Source: Rhizopus arrhizus (lineage: Eukaryota > Mucoromycota > Mucoromycetes > Mucorales > Rhizopodaceae). From it: a DNA stretch of 64,000 bases. A program made the position numbers and the translations under genes. The stretch covers positions 992,001-1,056,000 of the forward strand of contig JAKZZE010000016.1 of NCBI GenBank assembly GCA_024220505.1, read 5' to 3'. Numbering within the stretch: the first letter of the stretch is position 1; every line of letters starts with the position of its first letter. Under the pieces are notes generated by a model. The model was not told the origin of the DNA, did not search any database, and saw only the letters and a program-made list of their open reading frames with translations. Below, one piece after another: positions 32,891 through 43,574 of the stretch.

Positions 32891-32967
32891 CAGTAAGGGA
32901 CAAAATCAATCCGTTTTTTGGTTTTTTTGAGATGTCTCGCCGAGAATAAAGCTTACAGCTCCATTTT
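32891..32967 (+). repeat. Orphan terminal repeat of the Tc1-type element T1
   Basis: About 77 bases starting CAGTAAGGGACAAAATCAAT match the terminal inverted repeat of the element at 34595-36198 with scattered changes, and run into a T tract. No transposase or second end adjoins it, so it is a remnant or a tiny deletion derivative. Confidence 0.7.
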
Positions 32968-33141
32968 GCTATTTTTTTTTTTTTTTTTCATGGATAAGGA
33001 TTTTGATGCTTATTAAAACTCATCGAAGAGTATAAGATTAAGAGTGGTGCAAGTGTGTAAAACAGTGTCCTCCCGTAACTCTACACTTCTTTCCCTATGT
33101 CCTCCAATTATTTATTTGGATCCTATCATGTGGCCATCAAT

Positions 33142-33721
33142 TGCTATGTTCTGGTAAGGTAATTATTAAAATATCAGTAAAACCAAAGAATACTTTTTGA
33201 GACTGAACTTTATTAAGACAATCTTCATTGTTAAAAAAGAAATCATTACAAAGTTTACTATTTATATTCTTCTGTCAGTTGGCGGGTAAATGAGTTGTTA
33301 TGAGCGTAGATCCAATAACTGACATATTTGATTGAAGAATGATCACTGAATCGATTATGAAAATTTTTAATTCGTTGTTTTTATAGATCTTATTGTTCTT
33401 TAACTGATCTGGGAGAATTGTCCCGTCTTCATTGAGAGGAAAGATATATTTATATGAAATGCCTCCAGTCAGATCAAAGTTGACTAGGCACCTGATCCAT
33501 TATTATTCATTTACAGAATTGATGAATAGTAAAGATCATGGCTTATTTATTGTTCATGTTTACTTTATAGAATGAATCTAATAGTGATAGTTTTATATAA
33601 AAAGAAGAAGAATATATTTTGTTTGATAAAGATTTAAATTATTATCTTTTATCAATTTTAATACACTTCTTCTAGTTGTGATTATTCAATGTCCGTTATG
33701 ACCAGACGCTGTTCTATAACA
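33142..33721 (-). repeat. Solo LTR, family A, copy 2
   Basis: A 580-bp copy of 12217-12795 in the same orientation, running from TGCTATGTTCTGG to CTATAACA. On the minus strand it carries the same TATA-like box and AATAAAG. The differences from copy 1 are single bases and small indels. No target duplication was found. Confidence 0.7.
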
Positions 33722-34224
33722 GTTTTGACTTGATCTGATTTACGAATCGGTAATCGATGAAATGCACTTGATGTAAACATAGTTATTTTCTATATGATAT
33801 CAGTTGTATTAAAATAAATAACGATACACAAAAGATTAAACTATGATTGAACAATTCCACACTTTTCCAAATTTAGAACAATAAGATCAATATCTGTCAT
33901 CCTAGAGAGTCTAATCAATTGTCAACCCCAAAAGTAATTAGATCAAAGTTAATTGACTGGTTATTATTTCTATTGTTCAATTTCAGATGCATATAGTAGA
34001 GCATCGACAAGCTTTAGCTTAATCATTGGTTCTTCAGCAAGACATCGTGGCCGAGTCTATATCTTTTATATCTACGCTCACAAAGAATATAAATAGATGC
34101 CAGCTTTTTATCCATAAAGCGAGGCCCTTTTTGCAATATAAAGAAATCAGCAATAAAGAAGGATTTTAATTTTATATTGCTGCTATTGTTTTTTTGTTTA
34201 ATTTTTTAATTTAATCTTGCGATT
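33722..34224. other. Non-coding spacer
   Basis: AT-rich sequence between two solo LTRs with no supported gene. Confidence 0.4.
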
Positions 34225-34594
34225 TGTTAAGGATACATAAGATTGTAGTCAATTTATTTTAGTAAAATGAATCAGATATGATCCTGAATAATATGTTGAC
34301 ATAACTTGGTATCATTTATAACATTATTCCCAACACAGATCAATAAAATACTTTGATTAGGTTTTTATATTAAGCTTTATTCATATTAACTTCACATAGT
34401 CAAATAAGATGACATGATTGTAATATAGTTTATTGATAATATGAGCATGTTGAATAAGGAATGACGATTACTTACCGGATCATCATTAGTCATGAAAACA
34501 TTTATCCTGACTGAGATATTATTGTTAACAATGATATCCAATCACGGAACTAAAAGTCTATATTCATCCGTACCGTCTCCTTAAATAGTCTTTA

Positions 34595-36198
34595 CAGTAA
34601 GGGACAAAATCAGTCCGTTTTTTGGTTTTTGCGCAATGCCTCGCCGGGAATTAAACTTAGGGCTTCGCTTTGCTGACGAAACATTTGCACGCAAGCTAGA
34701 CAAAATTATTGGTGTAACCTAATTGCTTCTACCACCATTTTCTCTGTAGTTATGGCGGAAAAAGTGATTTTCCGTGATTGTTGCTAACGCCCGATTTTGC
34801 ATTAGACACCATATCTCCAGAAACAGTCACTGGACTGACTTGAGATTTAGTTTGGTACGTCTTATGACGTCAGTGAACGCTAACGTGTTCTCATATTTTA
34901 GCTTCTTTTATTTTTTTACATTTTTTCTTTTTCCTCATTTACCTCATCTCAGATTAGCCAAACACGCCATGACAGCAAAGAATGCCGACAAACATGCCCA
35001 AATTGAAAACATGTTGAACCACTCCATTCCATGGGATGTAATTAAAAAAAAAGTAGGCTGTGGAAAGTCCATGATTCGAAGAATTTCAAGGAAAACCAAG
35101 TTGCAGTCAAAAAATAGCGCGGGTAGACATCGTTTACTCACACCTAGGGAGGAAACCAAAGCAGCTAGAGACATAAGACTTGGCTTATCTAAAAGCGCAG
35201 CCGATGCTTCCTTTGGCGTTAAAAAACCAGATCAAATGGTCAATCCAAAAACAATTGCTCGTACTTTGAAACGCAAAGGTCTAAAATCGACTAAGAAAAA
35301 GACGGTACTTCCACTTAATAATGACAAGCAAAAGGCACGATATGATTGGGCAAAGGCTCATAAAGACTGGTCCGAGACTGATTGGGAACGCGTTGTCTTT
35401 TCTGATGAGACAAAGATCCAAAAAAAGAGGGTCTAATGGTCTAGAATACGCTTGGAAAGAGGATAATGCACCTTACCGAGACCATCACTACAAAAAGAAA
35501 CATGCTTATGGAGGAGGCGGGATCATGCTTTGGAGTTGCATAACTATACATGGAGGGGGCTACATGTCCTGGCTACAAAGTAATGTAAATGGTGAGCTAT
35601 ACACGTCAGTACTTGAGGAGGAATACAAGGAGACATTGAAGTATTATGGCCTGCAAAGTAAGGACATGATCTTTCAACAAGATAATGCAAGCATCCATTG
35701 TGCTTCAGCTCCTTCAAAATGGTTCCAAAAGAACAAGATTAAGCTCTTGAGTTGGCCAGCATACTCCCCTGACCTTAACCCAATTGAAAATGCATGGGCC
35801 ATGCTTAAAAAGAAGGAACAGATGACAAGACCACCTTCTTCTGTGGTTGAGACTGACCAAGCATTTTTTGACCGGGTTTCGAAGCTTTGGTATGACCTAG
35901 CAACTCCAGAGTACTGTAGAAACCTTATTCACTCTATGCCCCGTCAAGTTCGGGACGTAATCCAGCGTAAGGGCCGCGATACCAAGTACTAATCGAAATT
36001 CAAAAAAATAAAAATACATTATTTTCAATATATCTTCTTATAACATGGCGGAAAATAAAAAATACCATTTCCGATAAATATTGTCAACTTTGTTGAAGGA
36101 AGAGACAAATTTTTCGTCAGCAAAGCAGAGCTCTAAGCTTAATTCCCGGCGAGGCATTGCGAAAAAACCAAAAAACGGACTGATTTTGTCCCTTACTG
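34595..36198 (+). mobile_element. Tc1/mariner-type transposon T1
   Basis: A 1604-bp element with about 92-bp terminal inverted repeats beginning CAGTAAGGGACAAAATCAGT, flanked by TA on both sides (34593-34594 and 36199-36200). One transposase gene lies inside. It sits within LTR family B. The near-perfect terminal repeats point to fairly recent movement. Confidence 0.92.
34969..35992 (+). pseudogene. T1 transposase with one-base frameshift
   Basis: The first part (from MTAKNADKHAQIENM at 34969) has the helix-turn-helix DNA-binding region and FSDETKI, holding the first catalytic Asp. A run of seven A at 35420-35426 shifts the frame; the second part (from about 35427) continues with GGGIMLWSCITIHGGG, FQQDNASIHCA (second Asp) and WPAYSPDLNPIENAW (third acidic residue, DD34E-type spacing). 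The two halves match the Tc1 transposase order with nothing missing, so the only visible damage is one extra A. Tc1-type transposases cut and paste DNA at TA sites. Sequencing or assembly error in the homopolymer is an alternative to true inactivation. Confidence 0.88.
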
Positions 36199-36491
36199 TA
36201 TCCAGAGTTATCTAAAACCATCCCAATAGCATAATTGGCAATACAAGCTAGGAACAGGCTAAACTAACAATTAGAAATAGTAATCATCTATTCTGTCAAG
36301 TTGATTATAAATCTGTCCCAATTCTTTATCCGTATCATGTCTATAAATACTCTCACTTTTTACATGTAGAATTTTTTTTTTAATCTGAATAATAGTTATC
36401 TTAACTTAATAAAGAGATACCAAGTTCTAACAGTATTTCTTTATCTTTGATTGCTATATTATATTTACATAAAACTTCCCTTTCCTAAACA

Positions 36492-37128
36492 CATCCGCGT
36501 TCATGTTCCCATCGTAAATTTGACAAGCATATCCTGGTCCTTCAGATGTTATGCAGCCCCACATGATCAATTTGCCGGCTCCATGCTTGACTGTAAACTC
36601 TAGATGATGCGGTTGAAGAGGATCACTTGGTCTTTTCCAATAATACTTACAACCATCAGAGCCCCATACGTTGATCTTGGTTTCATCAGAAAAGACAACT
36701 TTTCGCCATTCTTTCACTGTCCAATCCTGATGTTTCTTGGCCCATTCTAATCGATGCTGCATATGAGCTTTTGTCAGAAACGGCTTCTTTTTTTTTATTG
36801 AAGAATGAAACTCCATTGATTTCAGTACGTTAATTGCTGACTGGTATGAGATATCATAGCCAAGTTGAACCAGCTCCCGGTGTACCTCTTTGGCAGTCTT
36901 TAGAACCCCTTCAATGACTTTTCTTTTGATTAGCCGCTTCGTCACTTTGGAGACTAATGTAGGTCTACCACCTGTGTTTATTGTCCTATTCGAAAACAAC
37001 CGCCTAGAGTATCTACTAACAGTTGATTCATGTACTCCAACCTCCTTAGCAATATTGTACGTTGATGTGGATCCAGTTAATGCTTGCTTGAGATCGTTTA
37101 CTTTTTCTTCTGGCAGTCGTTTAGGCAT
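36492..37128 (-). pseudogene. T4 transposase, C-terminally truncated
   Basis: Starts MPKRLPEEKVNDLKQAL at 37128 and remains open for about 212 codons: helix-turn-helix (STYNIAKEVGVHESTVSRYSR), GRPTLVSKVTKR, a second DNA-binding segment, VVFSDETKINVWGSDG with the first catalytic Asp, and MWGCITSEGPGYACQIYDGNMNADVF. The LTR junction falls right after NADVF, so the second and third catalytic residues are missing. The remaining part has no stops, which suggests the truncation is not ancient. Confidence 0.88.
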
Positions 37129-37516
37129 GCGATTGGTAATAAGGTAAAAAAGAGAAATAATTTAAATAAGAAAATTTAAAATTTAGAATAAAAGAATTGT
37201 AAGCGCTTTTATATACTGGCAACATTCTAATCATGTCAAGAATGTGAAAAATTATGATAACAACCGGTTGGGTCGTATTAAAATTCGTTACTCCAAACAT
37301 ATGTAAAGTAACAAATGCCGGATATTTATAATATTCCCTTTAACAATATTAAATTCCACCAATAACCATTGCCCATATCATATAATCGACGAATAAATGC
37401 CCTTTCTAGTGAGGTACAAACAATCAAAGTTTGAGATAGTTTCGTGCAGTATCCATAGACAACCAGCTGTAAAACCGGTATTTTGCAATTCCTTGCAGCA
37501 ATTTTTTGACTTACTG
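36492..37516 (-). mobile_element. Truncated Tc1/mariner-type transposon T4
   Basis: The right end is a terminal repeat reading (outward) CAGTAAGTCAAAAAATTGC, followed by TA at 37517-37518. The left end is lost: the transposase is cut at 36491 by the end of LTR family B. On its right the element adjoins another LTR family B piece in the opposite orientation. Confidence 0.8.
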
Positions 37517-37518
37517 TA

Positions 37519-37652
37519 GATTCTACATGTAAAAAGTGAGAGTATTTATAGACATGATACGGATAAAGAATTGGGACAGATTTATAATCAACTTGACAGA
37601 ATAGATGATTACTATTTCTAATTGTTAGTTTAGCCTGTTCCTAGCTTGTATT
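37519..37652 (-). repeat. Fragment of LTR family B beside T4
   Basis: The 134 bases from GATTCTACATGTAAAAAGTG match 41192-41325 almost exactly and are in the same orientation as that copy. The match ends at CTAGCTTGTATT. T4 appears to have landed in this LTR. Confidence 0.75.
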
Positions 37653-37775
37653 TGTCGTGTTTGGTCATTAATGATGTCTTTATTTATTATTTTATGATTG
37701 ATCTCAGTCAAGCCTACGTCAGACTATATAATTAATAGTCAGACAATATAATCCAGGGTTCATTCTAAATTATTA

Positions 37776-39405
37776 CAGTAGCGGACAAAACTGGTGCACA
37801 AAAATTAAAATCAACATTGTATCTCCGCCATATGTCTGCGACTTTTGTGGCATATACCATCTGAAAGACAGTCCAAAATATACAGTATGTTATGTAAACC
37901 GGAACTGTGCCGGACATCCTTCAGGCATAAGGTCATTTTTAGTGATTTTTTGCATATTTCAATTTTCGCCAAAAATGTAGTGCTTGTCTAGCCTTCTTTC
38001 AATTTTCCCCATATCTCTCCCGTTTGCTTTCAGATTTCACAGCATATTAGTAAATTTTAGTAGCTCTTAAAAAATATATAAAACTGTACTTATTTTGTAT
38101 TTCCCATTGAGTCCCCCCTTTTGTTTTTACCCTATTCACTATAACAAAGTACTAGCCTTATATGTTTAAGAAAATAAGCAACTGTAAAAACGAAACTCTG
38201 AGATCTCGAACACGCCTAGTTCGTACGACAGCAGATATTTCTAGAGTAACAAGGATCTCTAAATGGACAATCAACAGGAGAAAGAGGGAAGAAAGAAACT
38301 TAATGTCTTGTGATCATGAAGGTCTCCCGCTTTTAGTCTGAAAAGTTACTAGCTCAATCACCAACCTAAAGCTTGGACAAGGTCCGTTACACACAGTTTC
38401 TGATGCTCAGCACATTTCGAGGACCTTAAGATACAGTATTAGCAGACTGTTAGTCTGAAGGCACTGTAGGAAGCTAGATTTTGAGTCCGGAAGTAAGGAA
38501 TCGAAGAATTTCATCAGCTGTATAAGTCGGAAAAAGCGATGAATGTGGTATCACAACAAGCCATTGTATACTATAGAGGGCTGAAAGTCTGCTATCTTTA
38601 GCAATGAAACAAATATGAACATTATGGATGCAGACAGTATACACTAATATTGAAAGCAAGTCGAGCAACCTGAGCGATTTTTTCACGGTGATCAAACAAT
38701 GAAGCATGCTGGCTGCTCTGTTATGTTTTAAGGCTGTATTAGATATTGAGGACCGGAATATGTGTGTCAAGTATATGATGGTATAATGAACTCATAAATA
38801 TACACATATATTTCGCTTACTTCATACCACAAAAGCCTAGCGTATAGTGGTCTAAAACGTCGTAATCTCTCGTTTCAGTATGACAATGACACAAGGCACA
38901 AGTCGACGCATGTCACAAACTCAATATTTGATAACAGCGCTTCTGTGCTACAAGTTTAGCCGCCACTAATCCCGGCCTAAGTCCGCTTAAGCATGCCAGG
39001 TGGCAATTGATGGCAAAGGTATGATGATACGACACTAGATCAAAAAGGGTCGATGATCTTTGGAAAAGAATAGTTAAAGAGCCGGGTTCTTTTACTGAAA
39101 ATGATATACACGCATATTATTAGCATATGCAAAGAAGAATATCCGATAATATCAAGAGATGAGATGATTATATAAAGTCTAAGATTTTAGCCACTTTTGC
39201 GGTTTTTAGAAAATATAAAATTTTATAAATTTAAAGCACGCTTACCGCTCAGTTTTAACAATGCCATGCTTAGAACATACATAAATTACAATGACTAGTA
39301 TATCCTCCTTCTAGTACAGTTTCATGACTATTGCAATTACCATGAGCAGGTAATGGTAGTTAAAAGCTAAAAAAAAGTTTTGTGCACCAGTTTTGTCCGC
39401 TACTG
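37776..39405 (+). mobile_element. Dead Tc1-type element T2
   Basis: A 1630-bp element with 28-bp terminal inverted repeats beginning CAGTAGCGGACAAAACTGG, flanked by TA (37774-37775, 39406-39407). It is nearly identical to the reverse complement of T3 (43575-45204), which has exactly the same length. The interior holds a transposase relic with many stops. Confidence 0.92.
38150..39150 (+). pseudogene. Decayed Tc1-type transposase in T2
   Basis: Plus-strand translation across stops gives KHAGCSVMF, then GPEYVCQVYDG and LSFQYDNDTRHKSTHVTNS (the second catalytic Asp region, QxDN), and a degraded W-P-x-x-x-P-x-x-x-P block. The first Asp region is not clear. Stops and shifts make it non-functional. 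The minus-strand open frame at 38474-38770 is a shadow of this relic. Confidence 0.7.
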
Positions 39406-39537
39406 TAGTTCCTCTCCTTTTTCTTACTTAATAAATAGTAGTTGTTAGCTATTGACTTCTCACTGTTTTCATATTATAAGTACCAAATATCTCATTTTTT
39501 TCAATAAGCCACTCCAACTACTACCACCACTACAAAC

Positions 39538-41069
39538 ATGGCCGTCATCACCCGCAACAACCGCCCCACTCGCACATCTCGTGCTTCCATCTCTTCTGTC
39601 TCTTCTTTGTCCTCTGTTGTTTCTGAGGTTACTTCTTCTCGTCCTGTTTCTCCTGTGGCTCCTGGCCTGGACAACTTTTCTGACCGTCCTGGGTCACCTT
39701 CCTACGTGGAAATGGTCACTGGTTCCCGTTCTCGTTCGCCTTCTCCTGCTGACTCAGTCAGTGGTGCTATAGGGGAGAGACTTAACTCTCTTTCTATAAA
39801 GAAGGACGAATCGTCTTTGGTACGTGGTGACGCCATTAGTCTGTCCACTGCTGAAGATGACGTTGTGATGGAGGATGCACCTCTGAACAACGCTCGCCGC
39901 GCCATTAGTGGTGAGAAAAAGAACGCCTCGCGTTATTCTAAGTCTGTCTCGAACAATAAGAGCAGATCTTATGAGAAATTAAATCACTTTCATCGTAAAT
40001 ATGATGAGACAACTGGCTTGCTCGACAAGTTAGTTGAGAAACGTGATTTGGAAGAAGATGAGTCTAAAAGAAAGGCTCTTAAGATTCAAATACGCGAGTA
40101 CAGGGAAGATTTGGAGTACTATGAGGAGCGTATTACCAAGCTGGATGAGATCATCGCTAATGAAATTAGCCGAAAGATGAATGAGGTTGGGAGCAATACC
40201 AACAATACTCGTGAATCTGAGCCTACCATCCCCATCAAGGTCATTCCTCCCTTTCGCCTGTTGGTCAGCGCTGCTTACAGTCTTAAGCATTACAATGCTA
40301 GCAAGATCAGCCCTGACGATGTGAAGAATGATAATGCCTTTAAAACGGTAAAGGATTTCATCAGGAAGTTTGAGACAGTCCTGAAGCACTACAATGTCAA
40401 CATTGACAAGAACGGGCTGAGATATCTCCAGGTATCCATTGAAAATGGCCAGGATGATAGGAGCATCAATTGGCTCCAACATAAGCTGACTGTGACTGAT
40501 TTCAAGAACAGTAATTGGGAAGGAGTCAAGGCCGCTCTCATAGGCAAGTTTGGTGAGTCCTTCACCTACTTGCAGTATCGTCAAAAGCTGATGAGAATAA
40601 GACAGCTCAATGGCGAATACTTGAACACGTACATTGACAGGTATATAGATCTCATGACCAAAGCCAAGTTTGCAGACAGTTCTCTGGCAGTAATGCATTT
40701 CTTGGGCACGTTGATTGCACCTGTCAAGGATTGTTTGGAAAGAAAACTGGCTGAAATACGCGCGAAGAAGAATGCTGAGTTCATCTTGGAAGATGACTCG
40801 TTGTCGAACATTCAGACAATCATAGAAAACAACAAGATGCATTTTATAGAAGAATGCAAGAAGAGCTTCCCTGATTTGAAAAATCAGGAAAGACCCCAAC
40901 TCAAGTCTGCCAACAATAAGGCACCAAGACTTACGGAAACGAAAAGAAAGTTTCATGGCGACGAGCAGAGATACTTTCCTGAAAACAAGAATAGGGAAAG
41001 AAATTTTCACAAAAGGCCCGCACACAGCATGCCTAAATGTCGCTATTGTGGGGACAAATATACCCCTGG
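39538..41069 (+). pseudogene. Gag of a second gypsy-type element, cut by an LTR
   Basis: Open for 510 codons from MAVITRNNRPTRTSR. A Ser/Pro-rich head (about 1-80) is followed by a basic, coiled-coil-like region (about 140-220, YEKLNHFHRKYDETTGLLDKL...), and a Gag/capsid-like region (about 240-440, DNAFKTVKDFIRKFETVL, INWLQHKLT, WEGVKAALIGKFG, LMRIRQLNGEYLNTYIDRY). The zinc knuckle starts (MPKCRYCGDKYTPG) and is cut at 41070 by an LTR of family B. The downstream part resumes at about 41718. Its codon use is richer in G and C than the surrounding DNA. Confidence 0.82.
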
Positions 41070-41717
41070 TGTTTAGGAAAGGGGAGTTTTAGGTAAATAT
41101 AATATAGCAATCAAAGATAAAGAAATACTGTTAGAACTTGGTATCTCTTTATTAAGTTAAGATAACTATTTTATGATAAAAAATAAATTCTACATGTAAA
41201 AAGTGAGAGTATTTATAGACATGATACGGATAAAGAATTAGGACAGATTTATAATCAACTTGACAGAATAGATGATTACTATTTCTAATTGTTAGTTTAG
41301 CCTGTTCCTAGCTTGTATTGTCAATTATGCTATTGGGATGGTTTCAGATATAACTATTTAAGGAGACGGTACGGATGAATATAGACTTTTAGTTCCGTGA
41401 TTGGATATCATTGTTAACAATAATATCTCAGTCAGGATAAATGTTTTCATGACTAATGATGATCCGGTAAGTAATCGTCATTCCTTATTCAACATGCTCA
41501 TATTATCAATAAACTATATTACAATCATGTCATCTTATTTGATTATGTGAAGTTAATATGAATAAAGCTTAATATAAAAATCTAATCAAAGTATTTTATT
41601 GATCTGTGTTGGGAATAATGTTATAAATGATACCAAGTTATGTCAACATATTATTCAGGATCATATCTGATTCCTTTTACTAAAATAAAGTGACTATAAT
41701 CTTATGTATCCTTAACA
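41070..41717 (-). repeat. Solo LTR family B inside gag
   Basis: A 648-bp copy running TGTTTAGGAAAGG to CCTTAACA, the reverse complement of the T1-interrupted copy. It splits the gag zinc knuckle. Simple joining of its flanks does not restore the frame and no target duplication is visible, so bases have been lost or the insertion was followed by decay. Confidence 0.82.
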
Positions 41718-42401
41718 CGTAGGTACCTTGACAAATGTCGAGAAATGGAAAAACGTCGTGACCATTATATAAATAAAGATACGGGTTTTAGAGCACACAA
41801 AGATGCACCCAAAAACTATACTGGTAATTTTTCCCAAAGGCGTAGATCATTTGAAGAGAAAGTTCATAACAGAAATGATTCACGCATAGCGGTTCATAAT
41901 GTTGAGAAGGTCGAGAAACAGACCATTACTGAATCAGAGATCATGCAAACACATCCTGCGGATGAGGTTATGAATGACCTTTTAAATGATGATGAAGTCA
42001 TCAGTCCGTTTCAGAAAGCGTTGAAACAAGTTCAGGAGAAAAAGAAGCATAAGCAAGGTAATGTTCGTTGCTACAGTTTAAAAACAAAAGAGGAGACACA
42101 TCCCACTATGCTTCAAAGTCCTTACTCATTACACACTCCTTTTTTATTGAACGATCATAGATTAATAGCTCTCGTCGACACAGGCGCAGATATTTCTTTC
42201 ATAAGTAAAAATGCTGTTAATAAATTGAAACTGCGTGTTATTCCAGTTCATGGTTCATTACTGTTAGCAGATAAAGAAAAAACTGTTAAACGAGTGGGAG
42301 TGACCGATAAGTTAAATGTCGGGTACAAAGGACAAATTATAGCTCATGAATTTGAGGTTTTGAACATGCATGATAAGATAGACGCTATTTTCGGAAGGGA
42401 T
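41718..42401 (+). pseudogene. Gag end and retropepsin of the second gypsy element
   Basis: After the LTR, frame YLDKCREMEKRRDHYINKD continues gag, then a spacer and the protease: LIALVDTGADISFISKNAV (the D-T-G catalytic motif), and DAIFGRD, where the frame is cut by another solo LTR. Pol resumes at 42825 with RDILPIIGIHLTG. In intact relatives the order AIFGxDILP is continuous. Confidence 0.8.
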
Positions 42402-42824
42402 TGTTGTATCCACACAACTAGTAAAGTGAACATTCATGGATAAACGAGAGATCTCCGCAATAGCCAACTTTGCCCTGTTGTCTCTACCCGCGTTCCCACG
42501 ACTATATCGGAACCTGATTATAACAACGGCAGTTCAATCCAACCTTATTCGATAATTATCGTTAGATCAATAATTTATCTACTTCATTGTCCCTTGATTC
42601 GTCAAGAAGACAGCGGCTATTGATTATCTACTATCTTTCCTTTATCTTCCCATCCTTCCCACATTATTCTTTTAACCGATCAATTGAAATAGCGGTAAAG
42701 ATCCAGACATCCAAAAAGTATAAATAGCCTCAAATGTTTTTATTAATAAAGCAACATATAATCTTTAGTTTCACAACTATTGTCTTTTTAGTTTTTGTCT
42801 CTTATTTTAATACTTGGCAAAACA
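42402..42824 (+). repeat. Solo LTR family C with GGGAT target duplication
   Basis: A 423-bp insert with TG...CA ends (TGTTGTATCC to GGCAAAACA), flanked by GGGAT at 42397-42401 and 42825-42829. It contains a TATA-like box (AAGTATAAATAGCC near 42717) and AATAAAGC near 42747. It disrupts the protease-to-RT region of the second gypsy element. Confidence 0.88.
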
Positions 42825-43190
42825 GGGATATATTACCAATCATAGGAATCCACCTTACTGGTGTTGCTACTAATTGGGATGACAACAAAGTCAAATTTGA
42901 TGACTCTATTGAAGACTCAGAATACATTCCAAATGTTTCCAATGCTGGCACACCAGATGAACATGAAGCCTTATTACTGACGCTGCAATCTCACATTGAT
43001 AAAAATCAACAGATTGATGTTCATTCCTTATGTAATCTACCAGAAGCCGTAGTAAAGTTAGATACTCCGGGTGATTGGGACTTCAGGCCACGATGGATAA
43101 ATCATTAGATATACAGTTCAATCGGAGATATATTTACAATCCAAATATGGAAACAGGGGTTTATGAGTATGGAGAATACGATGCTGCCGT
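42825..43190 (+). pseudogene. Pol remnant of the second gypsy element
   Basis: Continues the interrupted pol: RDILPIIGIHLTGVATNWDD, then a linker and LCNLPEAVVKLDTPGDW, which is the segment just before reverse transcriptase in this group. The RT itself is absent; the reading frame breaks near 43108 and no RT motif follows. Confidence 0.72.
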
Positions 43191-43574
43191 TTAAATATTA
43201 AAATTCCGATATATTCCTGCTTTAATCGCAGAATTTGGCACTTTTTTCATGTTCCGTAAATGTAGTCTAATCCTATTATCACATAGCATATCCATTAAGA
43301 GTCAGACATTGTAGATAATGCACTCAATCATAAAATTTTGGATTTTATCTGTATCACTCCGGCCAGCTTTTTTAAAATTCGTATACACGAAATCTTCCTT
43401 AAATTTGTCATAAAATAGTTATTGTAAGTAACGAAAGAGATACACAGAGCAATATGATTATTTATATACAATCAAAAAACTTCTTCTAACTCATGAAAAG
43501 CATAAATTAATTTATTTGTTAGTGGAACATAACTCTCATATTTTACCGCTCTGATGTCGTAGCTAAAAGACATA
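43191..43574. other. Non-coding spacer before T3
   Basis: AT-rich sequence without a gene. It may be further decayed internal sequence of the second gypsy element. Confidence 0.35.

Larger units (their letters stand above)
34225..36491 (+). repeat. LTR family B, copy interrupted by Tc1-type element T1
   Basis: The LTR begins TGTTAAGGATACATAAG and ends CCTTTCCTAAACA. Without the T1 insert (34595-36198 plus one TA) it is about 660 bp. Its reverse complement is the block at 41070-41717. The two halves join cleanly at TA, so T1 inserted into an existing LTR. The right end lies directly against the truncated transposase of element T4. No target duplication is visible. Confidence 0.8.

Noticed and set aside
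33985..34060. GTAGAGCATCGACAAGC...GGTTCTTCAGC resembling part of a tRNA
   Set aside because: No cloverleaf can be completed, and resemblance to 10184 may be chance.
38474..38770. 98-residue minus-strand ORF, repeated in T3 (44273-44506)
   Set aside because: Antisense to the decayed Tc1 transposase of T2 and T3; conserved only because the whole element is duplicated.
40030..41025. 331-residue minus-strand ORF
   Set aside because: Shadow of the second gypsy gag, which has the recognisable protein features on the plus strand.
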